Origin: Mucor racemosus
Lineage: Eukaryota; Mucoromycota; Mucoromycetes; Mucorales; Mucoraceae
Length of the DNA stretch: 64,000 nt
NCBI GenBank assembly: GCA_027405735.1
Contig: JAPEHQ010000008.1
Span: 1-64,000 of the forward strand
Direction of reading: 5' to 3'
Numbering within the stretch: position 1 is the first letter of the stretch; every line of letters begins with the position of its first letter. Under the pieces are notes generated by a model that was not told the origin of the DNA, ran no database searches, and saw only the letters and a list, made by a program, of their open reading frames with translations. Positions 54,713 through 64,000 of the stretch are shown piece by piece. A program made the position numbers and the translations under genes.

Positions 54713-55934
54713 TTATTGGGATACAGCGCTAACTCTAGAATCATGATCAGAATCGTATGTAGAATCATTATTTTTATCATTTACTGATGACGATGGAATA
54801 ATATGCTCTTTGTTGTCTTCTTCTTTGTCTACCATAATGGTGCCAACGTTTTTCTCTAATGCTTCAAGTCTCTTTTTTGTTTTATCGTTCAAACTATCTA
54901 AATCTTCCTCGATACAAGTAGTTCTACGATCCAATTTATCTACATCTACACGGAGGTTGATTTCATTTGCTTGTGAATCAGTCAACTTTTTTTGTAAAAA
55001 TTTAACTTTTACTTCTAAAGCCTTGTTCTTTCCTGTTATAATTTTTAAGTCTGATGCTATTTGTGCATTGGGTTCAAAAGCTTGCACGCTAAACAATGCT
55101 CCCTCGAGAAGATTAATTCTGGATTCCATAGATTCGTCCCCATTTTTCTTATTGATTGTATCATTGCTTTTATTTTGAGGAGCCCTTTCTTTTGATTGCT
55201 GTTCATTTTTCTCTAAAATATCCAACCTTGATTCAAAGAGCTGGTGGCTCTTTCTAAGGCGGTTCATACCTGCCATAACTGTCCCATAATTGCCTTTTTT
55301 GGCTTGCAAATCAATTACTTTTTCTTGTAAACTTGTAATTGCTGATTCTATTGATCGAGTTGCTTCCTGGAGATCATTGATTTTTACCACCACTTGAGAT
55401 TCCGTCAGTGTCTTTTGAGTACTACAAAGTATATCCTCCAAAACCTCAAGTCTGTTTAAAATTGATTGATCATTATCTTCAAGGCTTTCTATCCTTGAAA
55501 TTGTTTTTTCATCTATTTGGCTCAACTGTAAACGTAATAATGATTTAATGAATTTATTTGCTTAATATTAATATGCTATTACAGCTATTTACCTTCTTTT
55601 CTAAAGCCCCCAACTTGGTAACGAGTTCATTGTTCTGGATTTGATATTCTTGTTGCAATATCTTCAAATCTAGAGTGGAATGTCATTAGTTTTTTTTTTC
55701 TGAAATACATATACTATATCATACTGTACCGTTTTCGTATTTTGCCATCATTTTCTTAAAAATATTGCCTGAAGCTACATAATTATATAATTTATTAGGT
55801 GGTAGTAAATGATAGGATACATTTTGTGCTATATACTCACTATTTGCACCTTTAGTAGATGCAATGAAGCCATTCAATCGCTTGAATGTAATAAAAACAA
55901 AAATTAGAAAAAATAAGGATATCGAATAGTACAT
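54713..55934 (-). CDS. Membrane-anchored coiled-coil protein, unknown function
   Basis: Four exons (55934-55841, 55774-55730, 55669-55593, 55525-54713; introns 60-67 bp) give 342 aa in frame. The N-terminus is a single hydrophobic helix (residues 2-18), either a signal anchor or signal peptide. From about residue 50 to 300 the sequence is a nearly continuous heptad-rich coiled coil (repeats such as RIESLED, RLEVLED, RLDILEK, RINLLEG), ending in an acidic Ser-rich tail. I do not recognise a family. A tethering or scaffold role on a membrane is inference from the architecture. Confidence 0.65.
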
Positions 55935-56599
55935 TTATTATTAAATTGATTTACATAACAGAAAAATCCAATGTTTGATTTGTATTGCTTATATACACCT
56001 ATGAATCATTATATAACGGTGTTCATTTATTTTACTAACCTACTTAGGTAATCAATGAAACCCCTTAAGTAGGCTATGCAATTCTTCATTGTTTATCTTG
56101 ATTTTCAACATATATGAATTTTCAAAACAAATTATTTTAATAGTTACCTCTATTCTTTATGCATTTATTTAATATCACAAATCAAAATTTCTGCTCTTTG
56201 TTGCGTATATTTTACTTAGAGTTTCATATAATTTGCTGGGCTAGTATATATTTACACTTCCTACATAGCTAGATGGAAGTAATTCTCCATGGTTCTTTGA
56301 TAACTATCATGTAGCTGCAACAATTATATACACTTTTATTTGAAATCTCGCTTAATCTTTACTAGATTTCGGATGAATTGGTGATTCATTATTATATCCA
56401 TCACCTGATAAAATAACTGGTTTGACAAAACATAGATTTACAATTTTTTGGGAAATTTGTTAAAAAAATAGATGTAAAACACAATGAAGTGCAGTTTTAT
56501 AATTATACTTCAAAAGATTGTTTTATTATCAATTTCGGTAGTTGCCATTACCATATATGCTAGATTTGAGTGATTTTGTATGTTCCAAATGCTATCCTT
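55935..56599. other. Intergenic region
   Basis: AT-rich, upstream of the coiled-coil gene and left of R1 copy 3. Nothing recognised. Confidence 0.6.
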
Positions 56600-57955
56600 A
56601 AATTAGGACAATCCGATAAGCCATAAGCCGTACCCTACTTGAACATAGCAAGATTGAACGGCTAAATCATCTCTTATATTATGGTATATCTAAGTTTTAA
56701 ATAAAAAAGCGGTTTTTTTTAAACTTTTCTTATATTTAACCACGTACGGTCTGAAAATTCAGACTTTGTAGCGGACATTTTCGGGGCTCATTTTACCCTT
56801 ACCAACACTCATGATTTTGATCAAAAAAAAGAAAAATCAAATTTTGATACCAAAATCAACGTTTAAATATACTACATTGTGAGAGAAAATTGTAGCCATA
56901 ACTAATACGCATTTTATAAAGGCTTAATATTAAATGTTAAGTAATAAAACGTTGTACTTTTCCCCAAAAAACGGAATTTTGGTTAAAGAATTTTCATGTA
57001 ATATATTGCAATGAAAATGTTGATTATTTTTCATTGAGCAAATAGAGCGCTAAATTTTAAATATGTGTATACTTTTTGTTTTTATAATTGGTAGTATAAT
57101 TCACCCTAAATTTGCAAAACCAAAAAAAAAAATTTAAAAAATGTCAAAATTGATGATCTGGACAAAAATAATTTTCTAAATTAATATTCCGCTTATAAGC
57201 CTTGTAAGTCTTAAAAATAAGAGATTTTACGATAATTGAGAGCTTTTTTAAGGATTTACGATACTGTACCCACTTGATTCAAGCTTATTACTATAAACCT
57301 TTGTACATGTTAATACTATGTGGTAGTTTGTTTGATGATAATATAGCCTTACTTTATAATTATAGCGCTAGAGGTGATTTACATTGAGTTTTAGTCTTAC
57401 CTCTCCAATATCATAAACATAAACATGGCCATCGCTGGAACCTATTGCCGCCTTTTTATCCTCTTTGCCCCAAGCCAATTTATTCAATGCTTTACCAGAG
57501 CCAACTTAAGTACTTACAATAGTTCTTCGTTGTTTGTAATTGAATTCCATAAACTAGATTGACTGATTCTATCTACAGTAGTATCAAACGTATCATCAGC
57601 CCGCCTTTGATAAATGCCAATCTAAAATCATAAACATGCCGCCATTGTCATTGTTATGAGCTATAAAATGCTTGATTTTTAATAATACCGCAATTAAATA
57701 AAAGACAAAATGATACTAATCGCATATGGTGAGTGTTTAACATCTAAGTAAGTTTGATAAAGTATGCTTTTAAACCCGTTTAAAAATCCTGAGGCAAACA
57801 CAACATCTTGTTCCTGTAATTTCTATCCATCAAAATGTTGCGATTTTCACTACACAATGAATGCACCTTTTATCAACGTTGACCTCGATGTACATTGAGT
57901 ATCAGTTTTTTACCAGTTGCATTTTCTCTGATTCATTAATATTCGGTCATATTAA
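56600..57955 (+). repeat. Dispersed repeat R1, copy 3
   Basis: Same extent on the right as copy 2 (ends near ATTCATTAATATT) and starts near the AGCAAGATTGAACGGCTAA landmark on the left. Carries the dynein-like exon fragment in antisense. Confidence 0.8.
57400..57610 (-). pseudogene. Dynein intermediate chain-like exon fragment in R1 copy 3
   Basis: The minus strand retains KALNKLAW and AIGSSDGHVYVYDIGE, followed by a GTAAG donor, plus the upstream SSLWN-like strand. A one-base loss and the shared stop separate the two parts. It is the best-preserved WD40 blade of the four copies. Confidence 0.58.
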
Positions 57956-58726
57956 ACGATAGTGTATTAAATTACAATATACTAGGATACTTGTTATGTC
58001 AATATCATATCCTAGGTCGCACATTCAAGGTCGCAGTCAATATTCGGTATTATAGTAAATCAACAGGTGTACACGTTGATTCACATGCGTCTTAGTAAAT
58101 TGGTGTAATGTTCTTACATAGTAATTCTGTGTAATAGTTATAATGAAAAGTATATAAATACATCCTCTGGATGTATTGTTAATAAAAAGTGTAATATTTT
58201 GGCAAGATTATTTCTTAAGACCGTTTTGACATTTCAATACTGTTGGTAGGTTTTTGTTGTTATTTTAAAAACTTGGTCCTATTATTATTATTACCATTGT
58301 TGATTATAATTGTCAAACTAATTGGTTCATACAGTATATAATATTACTATTTGGCATTGGCAGAGATTATACAATTGATATCTGCATTTAACACTGGTGG
58401 GTTGGAAAGTTGGTGTCTGACTTTAGTTTGATGAATAATAATGCGTAATTTGGTTTTCCAGTATAATTTATAGTTCTAGGTATTTCTACCCTTAAAAACT
58501 GAATTTCCAAATGCAACTGCATCTGTTGAATATCACTTGAGTTTTGTTTATATTCATCACAAATTGGCATTTTTTTCAGGCAATTTCTACTACCAATTTC
58601 TGGAAAGCTCTATTATCATTTCCAAAAAGAAAAAATACACCTTGATTTGCTGCATTTCCCAAATAGTGAAAAACTGACAAATACATGTTTATTGTTTACA
58701 TCATGTATGGGAATTAAAATTGTAGA

Positions 58727-58830
58727 CCAAAGGAGAGTGACAAGCTTAACGGGTAGCGCATGTGTTACAAATATAGTGCGACACACATATTCGTGAGTTC
58801 AAACCCACCAAAGCGGAAGCCCTCCTTTGG
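58727..58830 (+). repeat. tRNA-like relic
   Basis: Outer arms CCAAAGGAG and CTCCTTTGG pair perfectly; inside are a D-arm-like AACGGGTAGCGC, a stem ATGTGT/ACACAT with a 15-nt loop, and a B-box-like GAGTTCAAACCC. Twelve extra bases separate the T arm from the 3' arm, so a normal tRNA cannot form. Likely a tRNA pseudogene or SINE head. Confidence 0.4.
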
Positions 58831-58966
58831 TATTAGGATATGAATTTTGAAAGAGAATCTCCGATGACCTTGCTTCTCATCGAATATGATCCTCCTTTTT
58901 TTTTCTTAATAAGTTTTGCATATGTCTAGCAAATTTTTTCCTTTTTCATTAATGCATATGATATGC

Positions 58967-59010
58967 GTACTAGTAAATTTGGCTGGCAAAACCCGGCTCG
59001 ACACCAATAC
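58967..59010 (-). repeat. TIR-like dispersed motif, copy 3
   Basis: ACTAGTAAATTTGG then TGGCAAAACCCGGCTCGACA. Reverse orientation relative to the block at 12736-12775. Confidence 0.5.
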
Positions 59011-59193
59011 TACCAGCATCCATGGGTCATTGTACGTTCAGCCAGTTCGAGCAACAAGTTGGTTACCTGCTACTTGCACCTACTAAGATCAACAAGCCTA
59101 TTAGTTCCTCTCAAAGAATATTAATCCAAATGACCTCCCGTTGCAATGGCAGGTACTTCTAGCGCTGATCCGCAAAGTTGCAAAAGGTTTAGC

Positions 59194-60220
59194 CTTGTCG
59201 TATATTTTTAGGTTTGATAAATAATACTTAATAAAAAAGAATACAATTAAAAAAGAATGAGTAATGAGTAATGAATCAGCTTTTCAACAGTATAATAAAA
59301 ACAAAATATCGTTTATTTAGATATAAAAGTATGACCTTTTATATTGATTTGACATTGAGATCCTGAGATGTAATTTAAGGCACGATTGAACCATTAGATC
59401 TATTTGATCGTAATCTATGGATTTAAATGGATCGATCATAATTTAACCGTGCTTGCAGAGCTTGTGAGTTGTCTTGTTTCAATGCTGCGCTAAATGTGCT
59501 TGGGTGTTGATTTGATAGTTACTTGATTGATTAACCGCTGGGATGAAATAATATGATGTCATAATTGAGGTCCAAGCGTTCTTGGTAATTACTGGTTTAA
59601 ACTTGGTACGCTAGGAGTTTCTTATATCCGATAACAAGACTTTGCACTTCAATACATGTCGTAGTCAATAGTGCAGTAAAATATGGGTGTAAAAAGCGAT
59701 AAAGAATACTGTTAAAATCCTTCTTTATTAAAATATGGATAATGTGCAATAAAATGGTTATTCTACGTCTCTATTTATATTATTTGGTGATTATTTACTA
59801 TCTTGCAATTGAATTGCAATTGTCAACGATTCCATTAATTTTGAGTATAAATGTTGGGTTGTTTGGTTATTGATTTGGTGGATCAAGAACGGTGTTTTAA
59901 ATATAGTTTGTCAATCATGCTTTCAGAACAGCCCTTACTTGTTCTACTTGATAAGCATGTACTTTTTGTATCTTTTATTTAGGATATCCCACATTACTTT
60001 AGTATTTTAGCATCTCTTATTTGAGTATTATACCCTTGCTATCTTTATGCAATTGTCTATTTACTATATAGTCTTATCTTTGATAGCATGGTTTCAAATG
60101 AGATGACATTTAATTTAGGTATTTTATGATGGGAATCTAGCTTAGTTCACTTCAAATAGATTGTAAAATGTATTAATACCGTAGAAAGTGAGAACATATA
60201 TGGTACTTGGTGCATGACAA
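59194..60220 (-). repeat. Dispersed repeat R4, copy 2 (inverted), split by a solo LTR
   Basis: Inverse of 29400-30250. The match runs 59194-59671, is interrupted by the LTR at 59672-60154, and resumes at 60155 (AATAGATTGTAAAATG, later ATATGGTACTTGG) to about 60220. It has one copy of the block duplicated in R4 copy 1. Confidence 0.7.
59672..60154 (-). mobile_element. Solo LTR, family L1, copy 1
   Basis: 483 bp, TG...CA ends, 5-bp target duplication AATAG (59667-59671 and 60155-60159). On the minus strand a TATAAATAG and an AATAAAG occur in LTR order. The host repeat R4 continues on both sides, which proves a single LTR inserted here. Confidence 0.88.
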
Positions 60221-60743
60221 CATAGTATATAATTCATATTTTTGCCAGTTATCATTCTTCCAAAAAAAAAGCCGAACAATCTCCGAAAGCGGCCATCTAA
60301 AGTTATTTCCAAGCTTTAAATCTCTAGAAAAAATTACCGGACAGCCCGGACGCGGTTGCTTAAATATTCCAAGCAGCTATAAGATGCAGATATCAAAATT
60401 TCATACAAAAATTAAGGTTCTAGACTGTATTGTTATTAATTATTCAAAGGCTTATTTTAAGTAGAGTATAAATATAACCTACAACATTATTAGCCTAATA
60501 ACGGATTTAACTTGAAAAGTATAAGATGATACAACCGGATTCAAAAAAAAGTCCATAAAATCACAAATTTAAAGGATTTATATATAAAAGCACTGCTGTA
60601 ATAGATCGATTGGGTTGTCAATCTGGATATATAATATGGAGGATTATATGAATGACTTTGATTCTATGATGATTGCTTATGAGAGGTTGGTATTACTAAT
60701 TGTAATTGCTATTACTAGTATACGATTATTACCTATTATGATT
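60221..60743. other. Unassigned spacer between two solo LTRs
   Basis: About 520 bp. The 85-aa open frame at 60207-60464 has no recognised features and overlaps R4. Nothing else seen. Confidence 0.5.
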
Positions 60744-60748
60744 GATTA

Positions 60749-61233
60749 TGCAGTAATAAAGAAGTAAAAAAAGTGATAAAAGAATACTGTTAAAATCCTT
60801 TATTAAAATATGAATTATGTGCCATAAAATGGTTATTCTACGTCTCTATTATTATATTATTTGGTGATTATTTACTATCTGGAAATTGTATTGTAATTGC
60901 CAATGATTCCATTAATTTTGAGTATAAATTTTGGATTGTTAGGCTATTGATTTGGTGGATCAAAAACGGTGTTTTAAATATATTCTGTCAATTATGCTTT
61001 CAGAACAGCCCCTACTTCTTGTTCTACTTGATAAGTATGTACTTTTTGTGTTTTTTATTTGGGATATCCTACATTATTTTAGTATTTTAACACCTCTTAT
61101 TCGAGTATTATACCCTTGCTGTCTTCATGCAATTGAGTATTTACTATACAATCTTATTTTTGATAGCATGGTTCCAATGAGATGACATTTAATTTAGGTA
61201 TTTTATCATGGGAATCTAGCTTAATTCACTTCA
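60749..61233 (-). mobile_element. Solo LTR, family L1, copy 2
   Basis: 485 bp, similar throughout to 59672-60154, with its own target duplication GATTA (60744-60748 and 61234-61238). Same orientation as copy 1. Confidence 0.87.
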
Positions 61234-61238
61234 GATTA

Positions 61239-61924
61239 TATGGGATTATATAATAATTGGTTATAAGTAACAATAATAAATACGTAATAATATATATTTA
61301 TTTGGATTGTGGTTATAGATATAAAAAGGGAGAAGGAAGAGCAGATAAATTCACTAATGTGCAATCGATCCGTTCTTGGTTGTTATTTATATATGCAATT
61401 TGCTTATGTAAATGTAACTGGATCATTGCAAGTACAGCCGACCTGTGCTGCACAAGATAATTTTGTTGTGCCCAGGTAGGCTGCATACTATGGCCTGATG
61501 AGTTGTTGCGCCCACTGAATAATGGCTAAAAAGATAACAAGATGCACATGGGCACAACAAAAGAAACTGCACACGAGAATAACAAAAAGAAGCCTGTATG
61601 AGCAGAACTATAGATTTTGTCCGTGTGCATGACATTAATCCCATGTGTATATATTAGTAGAATTGCCCATAAGCATATCATTATCCTTATTTCTGCATAA
61701 TAATAAAATCTGACCATGAGCATAATGAGCTGATCGTATGGGCACAAATTGGTTTGTACATGAGCATCATGCCGTTTTCAAAATTTCATTGCATTTTTTA
61801 CTGGAATGTGTTTTTAAATTACATTTGCTTTGATTAATATAGATTATAGACAATACAATTCAATGCGTTGCTGATGTAGAGTAATACATGCAAGAGCCAA
61901 TATATTTACGATTATTATTATTTG
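61239..61924. other. Unassigned interval
   Basis: AT-rich. Contains a perfect 14-bp inverted repeat (TTTTGTTGTGCCCA at 61461-61474 and its complement at 61549-61562) and several irregular ATGGGCACAA/ATGAGCATAA echoes to 61760. No gene supported. Confidence 0.5.
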
Positions 61925-61958
61925 TAAATATGTTTATAGCTATGATGTTTACAGTAAC

Positions 61959-62271
61959 TGATTTATCGAGACTTTGTAAATTAAAATCAACGTAAAAAGT
62001 ACTGTTTATTAGAATGAATTAAATATGGGTTTATATAGTTATTGGGATTGTGTGATAAGATCTGATGGACAGGGATCTATTAGAAGACGTGACAATAGAT
62101 ATTATTATTAATGTGTATGGATATAACATGTTATGTTTCAGTGGTAATATTGCTATAAGTTATGTTTCATTATTAGTTCCTGGGTGATAGGAACCAGTTA
62201 CTGGATAGATAAGATCTGCTAGATTTGTCGGAGATCTTCTATATATCGAATATTGTAATTCTGATAGATCA
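61959..62271. mobile_element. Solo LTR inside R1 copy 4
   Basis: 313 bp, TGATTTATC at one end and GATAGATCA at the other, with the target duplication GTAAC (61954-61958 and 62272-62276). R1 copy 1 at 27376-27395 shows the empty site with GCAAC once. Family differs from the 483-bp LTRs. Confidence 0.85.
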
Positions 62272-63884
62272 GTAACAATGGTTTTTGCTTGAGCATAAAC
62301 TTAATAGCACTTACTGCTTAAATTTATATGCAAGCCAAATCTAAGGTTATAGGTTATAGATATTACTGTATCACACATAAAATTTAAACAAATTAGCCAT
62401 ATTTAAACTTACTGTTTTAGTTTACGATTGTCAGCTGTAAAAAGATTTGTTTTCAAGTATAGCAACGATCAAAACTATGGTTATTAGACAAGACAAGACG
62501 TTAAATTATTCTTTTTTGTGTTTCTATATCATTTGAAATTTTATCACGTTTCTGGAACATTTCGTGGGTTTGTAACTAGCTTTACCTTTTCATTGAGTAC
62601 ATATAAATATCATTATTGCCTTCGATTTGATCTGTTAATCAAGAAATATGTCCAACAATACAGTAATAAATAATGATATTTGATCTTAAAATGCGGTTAA
62701 ATAAAAATATCAGTCTCTAGTATAGACTGCTACCTTTTATATTAAAAATATGAATTCCTTGTGTTAGCATGCGCATTCAGATAAAAGAAAAGAATACTAG
62801 CTTAATATTCTGATACTATGCCTTATCAAACGGTGAATATATACTTGAAATATGAAAACAAAAAGAGAGAAACAACACACGTAGAAAAGAATTTTCAAAG
62901 CTTTACATTATTTAGTGCAATTAAAACCCTACTAAATTGCACATTTCAGCCAATGTAAAAGCAGCATTACAGCGCATCAACCCATAAACTAAGCAAAACA
63001 GGCAATATCTGTTATCATAGAAACATGCATTTTTCGACCAGAAAAACAGTTTGTCATATCATAAATTCATTAAAAAATTGCAAAGCGAGCCCGTAGAGCC
63101 ACGCCGTAATTGAGCATAGCAAGATTGAATGGCTAAGTCTCTTATACTATGGTATATATCTAAATTTTAAATAAAAAAGCGTCTTTTTTTTTCTTTTTCT
63201 TATATTTAACGATGTAAAGTCTGAAAATTCAGATTTTATAGCGGACATTTTCGGGGCTCATTTTATCCTTACCAACACTCATGATTTTGATCAAAAAACA
63301 GAAAAATCAAATTTTGATACCAAAATCAACGTTTAAATATACTACATTGTGAGACAAAATTGTAGCCATAACTAATACGCATTTTATAAAGACTTAATAT
63401 TAAATGTTAAGTAATGAAACTTTGTACTTTTCCCGCAAAAACGGAATTTTGGTTAAAGAATTTTCATGTAATATATTGCAATGAAAATGTTGATTATTTT
63501 TTATTGAGCAAATAGAGCGCTAAATTTTGAATATGTGTATACTTTTTGTTTTTATAATTGGTAGTATAATTCACCCTAAATTTGCAAAACGAAAAAAAAA
63601 AAATTTAAAAATGTCAAAATTGATGATCTGGACAAAAATAATTTTCTAAATTAATATTCCGCTTATAAGCCTTGTAAGTCTTAAAAATAAGAGATTTTAT
63701 AATACTTGAGAACTTTTTCAAGAATTTACGATGCTGTACCCACTTGATGCAAGCTTATTACTATAAACCTTTATACATGTTAATACTACGTAGTAGTTTA
63801 TTTGATGATGATATAATCTTACTTGATAATTAATGCGTTAGAGGTGATTTACATTAAGTTTAATCTTACCCCTCCAACATCATA

Positions 63885-63985
63885 AACATAAACATGGCTA
63901 TCACTGGGACCTATTGCCACCTTTTTACCCTCTTTGTCCCAAGCCAATCTATTTAATGCTTTACCAGCAGAACAAACTTACTTTT
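63885..63985 (-). pseudogene. Dynein intermediate chain-like exon fragment in R1 copy 4
   Basis: The minus strand reads GKALNRLAWDKEGKKVAIG then HVYVYDVGG and a GTAAG donor, in one open frame of about 32 codons. Upstream sequence has a deletion relative to copies 2 and 3. Non-functional fragment. Confidence 0.55.
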
Positions 63986-64000
63986 GATCTATAAAAATTG

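Larger units (their letters stand above)
57956..59193. other. Unassigned interval
   Basis: No gene supported. 57961-58239 has LTR-like features (TGTATTA start, TATATAAATA, AATAAA) but no matching target duplication. A tRNA-like relic and a TIR-like motif are listed separately. Confidence 0.5.
61925..64000 (+). repeat. Dispersed repeat R1, copy 4 (runs off the window)
   Basis: Collinear with copy 1 from its left end (GTTTATAGCTATGATGTTTAC) to its right part, interrupted by the solo LTR at 61959-62271. It continues to the window end. Landmarks are the same as in copy 1. Confidence 0.8.

Noticed and set aside
57961..58239. A solo LTR next to R1 copy 3
   Set aside because: TATA- and AATAAA-like motifs are present, but the ends do not match and no duplication was found.
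59672..61233. The two ~484-bp direct repeats as one short LTR (TRIM) element with a ~600-bp interior
   Set aside because: Each repeat has its own perfect 5-bp target duplication, and the sequence right after the left one continues the host repeat R4. They are two solo LTRs.
28990..64000. R1 WD40 exon pieces as parts of real genes
   Set aside because: All four copies carry stops, deletions or truncations and sit in the same repeat context; no neighbouring exons extend the reading frame.

Overview
The window is AT-rich nuclear DNA from a fungus, most likely an early-diverging one (Mucoromycota). The evidence is the short spliceosomal introns (46-74 bp, GTAAG-type donors, TAG/CAG acceptors), a cellular RNA-dependent RNA polymerase, fungal POT-type peptide transporters, and a mixture of LINEs and chromodomain Ty3 retrotransposons. 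I see no rRNA, CRISPR array or bacterial-type operon. All intron-containing models below were spliced by hand; every model except the MCM10 start stays in frame.

Layout. 1-11738 is a head-to-tail tandem array of a 4.8-kb LINE on the minus strand: two complete copies plus one cut by the window edge. The array abuts a tRNA-Ala(AGC) gene at 11739-11811, and a 14-bp piece of that tRNA sits between copies, so the element appears to target the tRNA 5' end. 11822-15593 is gene-free and holds decayed repeats. 15594-27214 is a compact gene cluster: cyclin-Y-like protein (-), MCM10 (-), a SMARCAL1-like protein with a GRF zinc finger and ruined ATPase motifs (-), then a divergently placed RNA-dependent RNA polymerase (+). 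Three of these four genes point to DNA replication, fork maintenance and small-RNA biology.

27215-46623 is gene-free and repeat-rich. It holds dispersed families here called R1-R4, solo LTRs, a degenerate 21-bp minisatellite that reads as decayed heptapeptide repeats, and an intact Ty3/chromodomain LTR retrotransposon (33773-40099, 5-bp target duplication) inserted in that array. R1 has four copies in the window and carries an antisense WD40 exon fragment resembling cytoplasmic dynein intermediate chain.

46624-55934 is a second gene cluster: PIF1-like helicase (+), two tandem paralogous POT/PTR2 peptide transporters (+), and a small membrane-anchored coiled-coil protein (-). 55935-64000 returns to repeats: R1 copies 3 and 4, an inverted copy of R4, three solo LTRs with perfect 5-bp target duplications, and a tRNA-like relic. 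The window shows two gene islands separated by transposon-derived sequence.
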